From: PALSA-607 sp963825425
GTDB lineage: Bacteria > Actinomycetota > Actinomycetes > Acidothermales > Acidothermaceae
DNA length: 64,000 bases
NCBI GenBank assembly: GCA_963825425.1
Contig: CAWGTF010000010.1
Location: forward strand, 310,001-374,000
Direction of reading: 5' to 3'
Part shown: positions 18,259 through 27,966 of the stretch, in pieces
Numbering within the stretch: position 1 is the stretch's first letter
Layout: every line of letters begins with the position of its first letter
Program-made: the position numbers and the translations under genes
The notes under the pieces: generated by a model
Told to the model about the DNA's origin: nothing
Seen by the model: only the letters and a program-made list of their open reading frames with translations
Databases searched by the model: none

Positions 18259-19916
18259 GTGTCCGTCCCCGCCGAGACCTCAGTCGCGCCCGTCGCCATC
18301 TCCGGAGCCGGCCCGGTCGGCATGGCTCTCGCGATCGATCTGGCCCTACGCGGCGTAGCCGAGCGTGCTCTTCGAGCAACGGTCCGAGCACGAACGGCCC
18401 GTCGCACGGGCCAACATGACGAACGTCCGTTCGATGGAGCACTTTCGTCGATGGGGCATCGCCGATGCGCTGCGCACGAACGATCCGGTCAGCGACGAGA
18501 TCCAACGCGACGTCGCCTTCGTCACCCGCCTGAACGGGCATCACATCTTCGACTTCCCGCGCGCTTACGAGTGGTCCGAGCGGCTGCCCATCGCCTCGGA
18601 AGTCGCCGAATGGGCGCCGAACGAGGCGATCGAGAAGACGCTCCGAGACCGAGTCCGCTCGTTGCCCCTGATCGACCTTCGCTTTCAGAACGTGGCTGAG
18701 TCGTTCGAGCAGGACGAGGACGGCGTCACGGTCGTCGTCGACACACCGCACGGTAAGCAGTCGGTGAAGGCCAGCTACCTGGTGATCGCCGAAGGTAGTA
18801 GGAGCCGGCTGCGCAACCAGGGGCTGAACGTCCGCATGGAGGGCAAGCCCAACCTGGCCCGCAGCTTCCTCTGGCACCTCTACGCGCCCAAGCTCGCCGA
18901 GCTGTGGCAGGCCTCGCCGATGGTCTCGATGCTCTTCTTCTACAACGAAGATCGAAACGCCGACAGCCTGGTTCCGCAGTCGGGTACTGACCATTGGGCC
19001 TACTTCTGCTCGCCGGTTCCCGACGCACGTCGACGGCGACGACTGGGAGGCCTGCCGAGCGATGCTCTTCAAGGCTGTCGGCCAGGAGTTCGAGGTCGAA
19101 CCACTCAACGGGGGCACCTTCTGGACGCACTCGCATGCAGGCCCCCCGTTTCGACTTCGGTCGGGTGTTCCTCGATCGGCGACTCGGCGCACCTGGTCAC
19201 GCCCATGGGCGGCTTCGGCATGAACATCGGCATCGGCGACGCGGCTGACCTCGGCTGGAAGCTGGCGGCCGTCATCGAGGGCTGGGGTGGCCCGATGCTG
19301 CTGCCCAGCTACAGCATCGAACGTGGCGAGGCCGCCCGGTTCATCCTCGATGGGTTGTGAGCGCAACCAGGCGACGGGTGCCCGCGAGCTGGTCCGCGAT
19401 GGCATCGAGGACGACGGGCAGCTGGGCGAAAGCGTCCGAGCACCAGGTCGCCGACGACATCCGCACCCAGAAGTCCCGGCAGTTCAAGCGCATGGGTGGA
19501 CAGCTCGGCTACCGGTACTCCTCGTCGCCGATCATCGTCCGGGACGAGACCGAGCGAGCCCGCGCCGTCCTTCGCGGACTACGTGCCGTCCGCAGCGCCG
19601 GGGAACCGGGCACCGCACTACTGGCTCAAGGACGGCTCGTCCCTCTACGACCACATCGGCGCGGGGTTCACGTTGCTCGTCCTGGGTGACGCTCGACGCG
19701 GCCCCGCTGTCGCACGGCAGCGCACGGCACGCGGCATCCCGCTTCGAGGTGTTGACCGTGGCGGAACCCGACCTCAGCGGGCTCCGAGACCTCTACCACG
19801 CGAACGCCGCCCTCATCCGGTCCGACCACCACGTCGCCTGGCGCGGCGATCAGCTTCCGTCCGACGTCGATGACCTGCTCGACGTCATCACGGGCGGCAA
19901 GGCCTGGGCGCGCTAG
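18259..19916 (+). CDS. FAD-dependent aromatic hydroxylase (class A), heavily frameshifted
   Basis: About 545 residues if the frames are joined, typical of the PheA/MhpA phenol-hydroxylase-like group. The N-terminus has GAGPVGMALAIDLALRG (FAD ADP-binding). The later GDSAHLVTPMGGFGMNIGIG is the second FAD motif. The tail has DHHVAWRGDQLP, as in the C-terminal thioredoxin-like domain of this family. Frame changes are needed near 18,355, 19,020, 19,145, 19,355, 19,560 and 19,685. GTG 18259 follows a GGAGGAGAG site. It probably hydroxylates the phenolic substrate of the second cluster. Confidence 0.75.
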
Positions 19917-19977
19917 CCCCGTCTGCAAGTTGCCCGCATCACAAAGTCCACCGCGCATCGAATAGGAAGGATCACCA

Positions 19978-20436
19978 ATGCCCAAGGTTACGCGGCTGGG
20001 TCACGTCGGATTGTTCGTGCGTGATCCTGAGGTCCTGCTGGACTTCTACTCGAACTTCCTCGGCATGACGGTCACGGACCGAGACGAGCGCCGCGTCTTC
20101 CTGAGCGCGCGTCCCGAGGAGGAGCACCACGAGTTGCTGCTGGCGCAAAACGACGAGCGCCACACCGACCCCCAGCAGATCTCGTTCCCCGTCGAGACAC
20201 TCGCAGACCTGCGCGAGTTCTACGCCCAGATCCTCGAGCGCAAGTACTCCATCGACCATGTCAACAACCACGGGAACGCCATCGGGTGCTACTTCCGCGA
20301 CCCGGAGGACAACCGCGTCGAGGTGTACTGGCACACCGGCATCGAGTGGCCGCAGCCCTTCAGCGAGCCCATCGACCTGTCGCTCTCCGAGGAGGAGCTC
20401 CTCAAGGTTCTCGATGAGATGCAGGCGCGTGCCTGA
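19978..20436 (+). CDS. VOC family protein, extradiol dioxygenase-like
   Basis: 152 residues with a vicinal oxygen chelate fold. The N-terminal His is in RLGHVGLFV. The C-terminal metal Glu is in NRVEVYWH, and DHVNNHGNAIGCYFRDPE is typical of catechol 2,3-dioxygenase-like proteins. It is half the length of classical two-domain extradiol enzymes, so it is a one-module VOC protein; ring cleavage is possible but not proven. The next gene overlaps its end. Confidence 0.75.
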   Translation: MPKVTRLGHVGLFVRDPEVLLDFYSNFLGMTVTDRDERRVFLSARPEEEHHELLLAQNDERHTDPQQISFPVETLADLREFYAQILERKYSIDHVNNHGNAIGCYFRDPEDNRVEVYWHTGIEWPQPFSEPIDLSLSEEELLKVLDEMQARA

Positions 20437-21219
20437 TCGGCGCGCACCGGAAGTCAAGCCGGTGAAAGACGGAATGCTCGTTGAGTCGGTCGGTTTCGCC
20501 GGCCACCACTCGGACATCATCGAGGGCTATCTGGCGCGGCCGCTGGTCGGCGAGCCGACGCCGGGCGTCGTGGTGATCCACCATGCGCCCGGCCTCGATC
20601 CCTGGTGCAAGGAGGTGGTGCGCAAGTTCGCCTCCGAAGGCTTCACCGCGATCGCCCCTCACCTGTACCACCGGCGAGGGCCAGGTCATTGGGCCGACGT
20701 GGCTGCGGCTGCTCGCGCCGACGGCTTGGCAGTCTCCATGCCCAACGAGCAGGTGATGGGTGACATCGACGGAGCCGCGAGCTACCTGCGCGCTCAACCG
20801 GGATCGAACGGCAAGGTGGGAGTCATCGGCTTTTGCTCCGGGGGCCGGCAGGCCTTTCTGGCTGCTTGCGATGTGCCGTCGATCGATGCAGCGGTCGATT
20901 GCTGGGGCGGCAGCATCCTGCCGCAGCCGCCCGATCCGACGCGTCCGGGTAGTCCGCTCTCGCGGGGTCATCCACAGAGCGCCTCGACATGGCCGTCCCG
21001 CTGCTGGGCATCTTCGGCAACGACGACGCGAACCCTGACCTAGCCCAAGTCGATGAGATCGAGCGAGTCTTGACCGAGCTCGGGAAGGACATCGAGTTCC
21101 ATCGCTACGACGGCGCCGGTCACGCCTTCTTCACCACTGACAAACCGAACTATCGGCAAGAGCAGGCCGTCGACGGGTGGGCCAAAGTCTTCGCCTTCTA
21201 CGACCAGCACCTCCGTTAG
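20429..21219 (+). CDS. Dienelactone hydrolase family protein (frameshift near 20,960)
   Basis: An alpha/beta hydrolase of about 260 residues. The nucleophile Cys is in GFCSGGR, the typical G-x-C-x-G-G of dienelactone hydrolases, and the catalytic His is in GAGHAFF. One frame change near 20,960 joins the two halves, the second starting MAVPLLGIFGNDDANP. GTG 20429 overlaps the VOC gene; ATG 20474 is an alternative. It would hydrolyse a lactone or ester intermediate. Confidence 0.78.
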
Positions 21220-21227
21220 GAGCAACC

Positions 21228-21557
21228 ATGTGCACCTGGATCACCGAGAAGGTCGCCGTGACAGGCGCCGCCAGAGGCGTCGCCGACTGGATGGCGGTCA
21301 CACAGGTGAACGTGTTCTACGACCACCCCGTTCAGGCGCCCTTTGACCACGCGATAGTCATCGACTTCGTGAACCCCTCGGCCGGCGTTGGCGCGAGGGT
21401 CGGTGTCGAGCTCAGCGCCGCATCTGCCGTGGAGCTGGTGCGGGCGCTCGAGGCCGCGTTGGCAAGCCCGGAGGCCGTCCGGGACCTTGCCCGCGAGGCC
21501 AGCGAGCGGCCAGCCACCTCCTTCGATAACGATATCGACTCGATCCGCGCCAGCTAG
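21228..21557 (+). CDS. Small conserved protein, DUF6295-like
   Basis: 109 residues starting MCTWITEKVAVTGAARG. It has FDHAIVIDFVNP and a helical C-terminus. The pattern agrees with what I recall of the DUF6295 family; the function is unknown. A TTAGGAG ribosome site lies before ATG 21228, 8 bp after the hydrolase stop, so it is part of the same operon. No signal peptide is visible. Confidence 0.65.
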   Translation: MCTWITEKVAVTGAARGVADWMAVTQVNVFYDHPVQAPFDHAIVIDFVNPSAGVGARVGVELSAASAVELVRALEAALASPEAVRDLAREASERPATSFDNDIDSIRAS

Positions 21558-21644
21558 CGGCTGACGTCGTCGCGCAACGGCGATCGGCGCCCCCGACCCT
21601 TGCGTGGCGTAGGTCACAGCTGTTACCGTCGCGTTTCGCTGTAC

Positions 21645-21657
21645 GGAATCCGATTCC
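21645..21657. promoter_or_regulatory. Two-half-site operator upstream of the ABC substrate-binding protein gene
   Basis: GGAAT-CCG-ATTCC, a perfect 5-bp inverted repeat around 3 bp. It matches 12 of 13 positions of the first two half-sites at 32,240. The third half-site found at 18,219 and 32,240 is absent. It sits 68 bp before ATG 21725. Confidence 0.5.
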
Positions 21658-21724
21658 ATAACCTTGACCCATCCGTAGTAGTCGCGGAACATCCGCGACA
21701 CGTTGAGGAAAGAGATCCCCGCCG

Positions 21725-23137
21725 ATGATCAGCACTTCACAGCGCCAGGCCGGCTCGCCTCGCCTCGGCCGTATCGGGCTCGTCGCCACGGTTGCGACCG
21801 TCGCGCTTGTTGTCGCGGGCTGTTCCAGCAGCAAGAAGTCCGCGAGCCCGTCGACAACGGCGGCGGCAAGCTCGTCCGCGACGTCTGCGGCACCCTCCGC
21901 AGCGACGGCGGCGGCAAGCTCGTCAACGGCGTCTGCGGCACCCTCGTCCGCCGCCTCGGCGGCACCGTCGGGTGTCGGAGCGGTCTCGGACTACGTCGCC
22001 TATACCGGCGGGACGGCCGGCGCGGCCGACACCAGTAAGTCTCCGGTGACGATCGGCTGGGTCAACCAGCAGGGCGGCCCGCTCGGCTTCCCCGCGGCCA
22101 CGGATGGTGCTCAGGCTGCCATCAAGTACGTCAACTCGAACCTGGGCGGGATTGGCGGCCACCCGCTCGTCCTCGACACGTGCTTCGTCGCCGCGAATGA
22201 GCAGGAGGGCAACGGGTGCGGACTGAAGCTGGTCAACGACAGCAAGGTGAAGGCGGTCTTGTACGGCACCTTGTTCGCGGGAGATCAGTCATTCCAGGCG
22301 GTCAACAAGGGTCAGAAGCCGATACTCATGGGCAACTCGATCAGCCCCGTCGACGCTGCGGGCGCCAACGTCTACATCTACAACGGGAACCCGTCGACCA
22401 TCTTCGGTGGGTTGGCGAGCTACGTGTCTTCGGTTCTCAAGGCGAAGAAAGTATCGGTCATCTATCCGCAGGACGCCCAGAGCACGGCCGGCGTGGCGGC
22501 CTTGAAGAAGGCCCTTGACTCGGTGAACGTCGCCATGACGGCTGTCGGCTTCGACCCGTCCTCGACGAACCTCACCAGCGCCGCTGTGGCCGCGGGTGCT
22601 CAAACCGCCGACGTGGTAATCCCGCTCGTGTCCACCCCTCCGGCGTGCATCGCAGCGGCCAAGGCACTCAGCTCCCTTAGTGTCAAGGCGCCGGTCGTCG
22701 CAACTGGTGCCTTCTGCTTCGGCCCCCCAGTAGCGCAGGGCCTGGGCGGTGCAGCGCCCAACTGGCAGCAGCTCTCGACGCAGACCAACGTGGCCGACAG
22801 CTCGCAGCCTGACGTCAAGGCCTACCTCGACGCATCGACGCAGGCGGGCCTCTCGCCGGCCTCGCAGGGAACGTCCGACGCGGCGCTCGCGTGGGGGCTC
22901 GTCCTGACCGCGGCACGCTTCCTTAACGCATCGGGCGGTGCGGACGCCACCCCGACGGCGGTCGCCGCCGCCGCCAAGGCATTCACCGGGCCGATGCTGC
23001 TCGGCAGCGCCGATATCAAGTGCGGGTCCTACCCGAGCCAGCCGGGCCTGTGTGGCGCCGAGACGCGGGTGTTTGAGCACACCGGTGGCCCCAACTTCAA
23101 GGCGCTCACGGACTGGATACCGCCCGTGGGCATGTGA
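21725..23137 (+). CDS. Branched-chain amino acid-type ABC transporter substrate-binding lipoprotein
   Basis: 470 residues. The lipobox VVAGC places the lipidated Cys at 33, followed by a Ser/Ala/Pro/Thr-rich linker (about residues 34-85) and then a Peripla_BP_6 (LivK-like) receptor domain. The receptor domain begins at VTIGWVNQQGGPLGFPAATD and contains a conserved region around GNGCGLKLVND. Such receptors often bind aromatic acids in catabolic clusters. The permease and ATPase genes follow at 24.4-28 kb after one monooxygenase gene. The operator at 21,645 is upstream. Confidence 0.9.
   Translation: MISTSQRQAGSPRLGRIGLVATVATVALVVAGCSSSKKSASPSTTAAASSSATSAAPSAATAAASSSTASAAPSSAASAAPSGVGAVSDYVAYTGGTAGAADTSKSPVTIGWVNQQGGPLGFPAATDGAQAAIKYVNSNLGGIGGHPLVLDTCFVAANEQEGNGCGLKLVNDSKVKAVLYGTLFAGDQSFQAVNKGQKPILMGNSISPVDAAGANVYIYNGNPSTIFGGLASYVSSVLKAKKVSVIYPQDAQSTAGVAALKKALDSVNVAMTAVGFDPSSTNLTSAAVAAGAQTADVVIPLVSTPPACIAAAKALSSLSVKAPVVATGAFCFGPPVAQGLGGAAPNWQQLSTQTNVADSSQPDVKAYLDASTQAGLSPASQGTSDAALAWGLVLTAARFLNASGGADATPTAVAAAAKAFTGPMLLGSADIKCGSYPSQPGLCGAETRVFEHTGGPNFKALTDWIPPVGM
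21857..21952 (+). repeat. Two-copy 48-bp tandem repeat in the lipoprotein linker
   Basis: Units begin at 21,857 and 21,905 with the shared start ACGGCGGCGGCAAGCTCGTC and a common central GTCTGCGGCACCCTC. The 48-bp period equals 16 codons, so the repeat keeps frame and lengthens the Ser/Ala/Pro linker after the lipidated cysteine. Confidence 0.8.
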
Positions 23138-23180
23138 GCCGACCTTCGCCTAGCTGCCTGGTGATTCATGAGGAGACCCG

Positions 23181-24425
23181 ATGAGTGTGCTGGCAGATGT
23201 GGTGATCCCACAGCCAGAGCCCGACCTTCGACCTGAGGAGCTGATCGCGCGGGCGGCAGCAATGCGCGATCACCTCCGAGGGGAGCAGGCAGCGACCGAG
23301 GACCGGGGCACCTTCTCACCCGAGACGCAGGAGATGTTTCGCACGGCTGGCTTCTACCGGGCCTTGCTGCCCCACCGCTTCGGCGGCTACGAGTTCGACG
23401 TCACCACCTTCGTTCGGATGGTGATCGAGGTCGCGAGGGGGTGTCCGGGGAGCGGCTGGTGTCTGTGTCTTGCGGCCGGCCACGGCCTGCAGATCGGCGG
23501 GCTGTTCAACGAGCACGCGCAGGTTGACGCGCTCTCACCCGACGGCGAGTTTGCGGCTCCGATGCGGGGCGTCCCCATGGGAACTGCCACCAAGGTGCCG
23601 GGGGAGGGGTGGCAGATCGACGGAACTTGGGACTACTGCTCGGGTTCTCCCTACGCCACCCACGCGATCGTCGCGGTTCGGCTGGTCGAAGGCGACGCAC
23701 CGGCCGGCGAGGGGCTCGCGCTGGTTCCTCGCAAGGGCTGGATCCTGATGGACGACTGGCGGCAACGTGCGTTCGGGATGCGGGGTAGTGGTTCGAACAG
23801 CATCTCGGTCGACGCGACGGTCATTCCCGACGACTATGTGGTGCGCGGCAGTCTGCTCCAGTTCGACGGCGGGCTCGAGACGCCGGGGTATGAGCTGCAC
23901 GGCAACCCGATGTACGCCGGACACCCGATGGGCTACCTGCAGCTCGAGATCACCGCGATTCTGGTCGGGTGCGCCTACGCGGCCCTCGATGAGTACGAGC
24001 GCATCATCAGCACGAAGACGATGCCGGGACCCAACCCGGTGCTGCGCACCAGCAATCACGACTTCCAGCGGCACTGGGGGGTGGCCGCCGGCAAGATCCG
24101 GGCCGCTGAGGAAACCCTGCTGGGGATGAGCGCCTACTACTTGGAGCTCTGCCGGGAATCCGTCGACGGCGGACGCCGATTCGACGCCGAGCGGCTCATG
24201 AGCATCAACGCGAGTACCCACCACGCCGTGAACCTGGCCTGGGAGGCGGTGGAGCTGCTGTTCCGGACCTCGGGCACGAGCGAGGGAGGCACCAATGGGT
24301 CGCGCATGCAGCGCTACTATCGGGATATCTCCACAGCCCGGACGAACGTCGGACTTCAGTACGAGACCTTCGCCGAGCGCTACGCGCAGGTGCACTTCGG
24401 ACTCAACGGCGCCTCGCTTGGCTGA
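23181..24425 (+). CDS. Acyl-CoA dehydrogenase-fold flavin-dependent monooxygenase (group D)
   Basis: 414 residues. It shows the oxidase/hydroxylase branch of the acyl-CoA dehydrogenase fold (HsaA and HpaH-like): RGTFSPETQEMFRTAGFYR, ARGCPGSGWCLCLAAGH, GTWDYCSGSPYATHA, FGMRGSGSNSI and a C-terminal RMQRYYRDISTARTN. These enzymes use reduced flavin from a separate reductase, probably the one at 32,269. A paralogue at 34,601 shares roughly half its residues by eye. The substrate is unknown, most likely aromatic or cyclic. Confidence 0.85.
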   Translation: MSVLADVVIPQPEPDLRPEELIARAAAMRDHLRGEQAATEDRGTFSPETQEMFRTAGFYRALLPHRFGGYEFDVTTFVRMVIEVARGCPGSGWCLCLAAGHGLQIGGLFNEHAQVDALSPDGEFAAPMRGVPMGTATKVPGEGWQIDGTWDYCSGSPYATHAIVAVRLVEGDAPAGEGLALVPRKGWILMDDWRQRAFGMRGSGSNSISVDATVIPDDYVVRGSLLQFDGGLETPGYELHGNPMYAGHPMGYLQLEITAILVGCAYAALDEYERIISTKTMPGPNPVLRTSNHDFQRHWGVAAGKIRAAEETLLGMSAYYLELCRESVDGGRRFDAERLMSINASTHHAVNLAWEAVELLFRTSGTSEGGTNGSRMQRYYRDISTARTNVGLQYETFAERYAQVHFGLNGASLG

Positions 24426-24452
24426 CGTGGACGACCGGCGCGGGTAGGGCGC

Positions 24453-26444
24453 ATGCAGAACCTTCTCCTCTTCTCGCTCCTGGGTCTCGCCTCAGGGGCC
24501 ATGATCGCGAGCATCGCGCTCGGCGTGGTCCTGAGTTGGCGTGGGAGCGGCACCATCAATATCGCGGCCGGCGCCGTGGTGATGGTGGCGGGCTACATCT
24601 TCTGGTGCCTGCGGACCGGCCACTTCGGGCCGGCCCTGCCGACAGCGGCGTCGGTGATCATCACCCTGCTCTTGATGGCGCTGCTGGCCGTTGTCGTCGA
24701 GCTGGCCGCCGTTCGCCCGCTGCGCACGGCGACGCCGCTGGCGAGGTTGGTGGCCTCCGTCGGCGTTCTGCTGCTCATGCAAGCGCTCGTGCAGCTGGTG
24801 TTCGGTACCGCGCCGCTCGACAGTCCTGCGGTCCTGACCGGGCGGGTCGTGAAGGTCTTCGGCGTCACGGTGCCGGTCGCTCAGTTCATTCTCGCTGGAG
24901 TGGTCGTCGCGCTGACGGCCGCGCTCTCGGTGCTGTACCGGTTCACCCGGTTCGGTCTGGCAACCCGAGCGGCTTCGGAGAACGAACGCTCGGCGATCCT
25001 TGCCGGGCTGTCTCCCGACTTGCTCTCCCTCGCCAACTCCGTCATCGCCTACGTGGCTGCCGGACTTGTGGGAGTACTTGCTGCGTCCGTGGTTGGCGTG
25101 AGCGCGACCACCTTGCCGCTGTTGATCGTTCCCGCTCTCGCCGCGGCGCTGTTCGCTCGCTTCACCTCCTTCACGGTGGCCTGCGGCGTAGGTCTACTCA
25201 TTGGAATTGGCGAGTCGCTGATCTTCTACGCGTCCACCCAGTCGTGGTTCCCCACCCAGGACGGAGTGGCGCTGCCCGGCGTGCAGCAGGTGGCCGAGTT
25301 CCTCCTCATCGTGATTGCACTATGGTGGCGCGGCTCCAGCCTTCCGCAACGAGGCGAGACGAGCGAACGGTCGCTGCCACCGGTGCCCAAGCAGGACAGG
25401 CTGGTGCAGCGGGCGACACCGGTGGTGTTGGCGTGCGCCGTCGCTCTGATCGTGCTGCCCTCGGACTTTCGGCAGGCGGTCGCCACGGGCTTGGTCGCAA
25501 CGGTGCTCTGCCTCTCGTTCGTGGTGATCATGGGCTACGTCGGGCAGCTCTCCGTCGTCCAGCTGGCGCTAGCCGGTCTCGCGGCCTTCGCGGTGTCCCG
25601 CCTCGGGACGCAGTTCGGCATCGGGTTCCCGCTCGCGCCCATCATCGCCATCGCCATCGCGACTGTCCTCGGCATCGCCATCGGCGCCGTTGCTCTCAGG
25701 GTGCGTGGGGTCACCCTGGTCGTTGTCACGCTCGCTGCTGCGGTCGCCATCTCACAGTTCGTGTTCGCGAACGCACGGTGGGGGGGTGGTCAGACTGGCG
25801 CGCCGGTAGCGTCGCCCAAGCTCTTCGGCATCGACCTGGGTGCCCACGCCGCTTTCCGAGGTCTGAACGGCAAGTTGCCGAGCCCGGTGTTCGGCCTGCT
25901 CGCGCTCGTCGTCACCACCCTGCTCTACGCCTTCGTCGCCAACCTGCGGCGCGGCGACCTCGGCAGGCGCATGCTGGCGGTGCGGTCGAATGAGCGGGCA
26001 GCTGCCGCAGCGGGAGTAAACGTCCGCGCTGTCAAGATCATCGCCTTCGGCATCGCTTCGGCGCTCGCTGGCGTCGCCGGGGTCATGTACGCCTACGACT
26101 ACCAAACAGTGTCGGCGAGCAGCTACGGAATCGCCATCGCGCTCACCCTGCTCGCAAGCATCTACGTGCTGGGCGTCACGCTGGTCCAGGGCGCTGTCCT
26201 TGCGGGTTTCGGTGCCATCGGTGCGGTCGTCCCGCTGATCCTTCAGAAGTGGGTCCTGCCCGGAAACCGCATCGCCATCTACGTCCAGCTCATCATCGGA
26301 GTCGGGCTACTTTTGCAGCTGAAAATGTTCCCCGACGGGTTGCTCGTGAGTGCAGAGCTCAAGAAGGAGCACGGCAGCCCGCCTCGCCCGCATTGGTGGA
26401 CTCGGCTCATCCGCCACCGCGTCGGAGCAGGCGTCCGCGCATGA
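24453..26444 (+). CDS. Fused LivH-LivM branched-chain-type ABC permease
   Basis: 663 residues with two permease halves. Residues 1-290 are LivH-like (VLSWRGSGTINIAAGAVVM; later LATRAASENERSAILAGL). Residues about 320-640 are LivM-like (GYVGQLSVVQLALAGLAAF; LAVRSNERAAAAAGVNV). The short charged joint lies around residues 292-315. Normally these are two genes. The start is 27 bp after the monooxygenase stop, and the stop overlaps the livG start as ATGA. Confidence 0.92.
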   Translation: MQNLLLFSLLGLASGAMIASIALGVVLSWRGSGTINIAAGAVVMVAGYIFWCLRTGHFGPALPTAASVIITLLLMALLAVVVELAAVRPLRTATPLARLVASVGVLLLMQALVQLVFGTAPLDSPAVLTGRVVKVFGVTVPVAQFILAGVVVALTAALSVLYRFTRFGLATRAASENERSAILAGLSPDLLSLANSVIAYVAAGLVGVLAASVVGVSATTLPLLIVPALAAALFARFTSFTVACGVGLLIGIGESLIFYASTQSWFPTQDGVALPGVQQVAEFLLIVIALWWRGSSLPQRGETSERSLPPVPKQDRLVQRATPVVLACAVALIVLPSDFRQAVATGLVATVLCLSFVVIMGYVGQLSVVQLALAGLAAFAVSRLGTQFGIGFPLAPIIAIAIATVLGIAIGAVALRVRGVTLVVVTLAAAVAISQFVFANARWGGGQTGAPVASPKLFGIDLGAHAAFRGLNGKLPSPVFGLLALVVTTLLYAFVANLRRGDLGRRMLAVRSNERAAAAAGVNVRAVKIIAFGIASALAGVAGVMYAYDYQTVSASSYGIAIALTLLASIYVLGVTLVQGAVLAGFGAIGAVVPLILQKWVLPGNRIAIYVQLIIGVGLLLQLKMFPDGLLVSAELKKEHGSPPRPHWWTRLIRHRVGAGVRA

Positions 26445-27208
26445 GTTTCCCCATGCTCGACGCACGCGGAATCAGCGTCCGTTTCGGCGGCGTCCAAGCA
26501 CTCGACAACGTCGACATTGCCGTCCATGCCGGGCAAGTCGTCGGTCTTATCGGTCCTAACGGAGCCGGTAAGACCACCTTCATCGATGCCGTGACCGGCT
26601 TCGTGCCCTACCGCGGGAGTGTCCAGATCGATGACATCGACCTGACCAGCAAACGTCCACACGAACGCGTGCAAGCGGGATTGGGCAGGACCTGGCAGGC
26701 GGTCGAGCTCTTCGGCGCCCTCTCGGTCGCCGAGAACGTCGCGGTCTCGGCTCATCGACCAACGACGTTCTCAACGCTGCGCGAACTGCTCACGGCTCCC
26801 AAGCCCCCCTCCGCTGCAGTGGCTGACTCGCTCGCCGCGCTCGGGATTTCCCAGTTCGCGGAGGCGAAACCGGACCAGCTCTCGGAGGGCCAGCGCAAGC
26901 TGGTCGGCATCGCACGCGCGCTTGCGGCCGGACCCAAGGTGCTGTGCCTCGACGAGCCCGCAGCCGGGCTTGACACCGGCGAGAGTGCGGTGCTCGGTCA
27001 ACAGCTGCGGGCGCTGGCTGATCGCGGCCAGTCGATGCTGCTGATCGACCACGACATCTCGTTCGTGTTCGGCACCTGTGATCACGTCGTGGTGCTGGAC
27101 TTTGGGAAGGTCATCGCGGCCGGCGGGGCAGCGGCGATACAGAGCGACCCGCGCGTCATCGAGGCCTATCTGGGCACCGCAACCTCGATCGCTGAGCAGG
27201 ATTCATGA
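26441..27208 (+). CDS. livG: Branched-chain-type ABC transporter ATP-binding protein
   Basis: 255 residues. Walker A is GPNGAGKTTF, the signature LSEGQRKLVGIARAL is the degenerate form common in LivG, and Walker B is VLCLDEPAAGLD. ATG 26441 overlaps the permease stop; ATG 26453 is an alternative. It is the first of the two ATPases of the importer and partners LivF. Confidence 0.92.
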   Translation: MSFPMLDARGISVRFGGVQALDNVDIAVHAGQVVGLIGPNGAGKTTFIDAVTGFVPYRGSVQIDDIDLTSKRPHERVQAGLGRTWQAVELFGALSVAENVAVSAHRPTTFSTLRELLTAPKPPSAAVADSLAALGISQFAEAKPDQLSEGQRKLVGIARALAAGPKVLCLDEPAAGLDTGESAVLGQQLRALADRGQSMLLIDHDISFVFGTCDHVVVLDFGKVIAAGGAAAIQSDPRVIEAYLGTATSIAEQDS

Positions 27209-27966
27209 CGCCCGCACTCGAGATCCGGCAACTGGCGGCTGGCTACCACGAGAGCGTCGTCGTGCGAGGCCTCGACTTGTCCGTGGGGCGTGGAGAGGTG
27301 GTCGCCCTACTGGGACCGAACGGAGCGGGCAAGACGACGACGCTGCGCGCCGTCTCTGGTCTGCTCAAGACACGCACCGGGACCGTGAGCCTGGCCGGGC
27401 AGGACATCTCGTCGGTCTCACCGACCAGGCGAGCTCGTCTCGGTATTGCCCACGTGCCCGAAGACCGGGGACTGTTCTTCGGTCTGACGGTGGCCGAACA
27501 TCTGAAACTGGGTCGTCGCGGAGAGCACCTTGACGCCAAGGTGGCCTACAAGTATTTCCCGGCGCTGGCGGGCCTCGCCGACCGGCGCGCGGGGGTTCTT
27601 TCCGGGGGAGAACAACAGATGCTCGCGCTCGGCCGCGCCCTGAGCAGGAACCCCGATCTCCTCTTGCTCGACGAGCTAAGCCTCGGCCTCGCGCCGGTGA
27701 TCGTGCAGTGGTTGCTGCCCGTCATCCGACAGTTCGCCGACGCGACGGGGTGCGGCGTTTTGTTGGTCGAGCAGCACGTTCAGTTGGCACTCGGGATCGC
27801 CGACCGGGCGTATCTCATGGCGCACGGAGCAGCCTCTGCGAGCTACAACGCGAGCCAGTTGCGGGGCGACAGCGACCTCATCAAGGCCAGCTACCTCGGC
27901 GGTGAGGGTTGGCAAGTTCACGAGACCGACCACGGTCCGGAAACGCAAGGAAGGAAGTCGACATGA
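27205..27966 (+). CDS. livF: Branched-chain-type ABC transporter ATP-binding protein
   Basis: 253 residues. Walker A is GPNGAGKTTT, the signature LSGGEQQMLALGRAL, and Walker B LLLLDELSLGLAP, with the ELSLGLAP form typical of LivF. It is coupled to livG and to the next gene by ATGA overlaps on both sides. Confidence 0.92.
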   Translation: MTPALEIRQLAAGYHESVVVRGLDLSVGRGEVVALLGPNGAGKTTTLRAVSGLLKTRTGTVSLAGQDISSVSPTRRARLGIAHVPEDRGLFFGLTVAEHLKLGRRGEHLDAKVAYKYFPALAGLADRRAGVLSGGEQQMLALGRALSRNPDLLLLDELSLGLAPVIVQWLLPVIRQFADATGCGVLLVEQHVQLALGIADRAYLMAHGAASASYNASQLRGDSDLIKASYLGGEGWQVHETDHGPETQGRKST

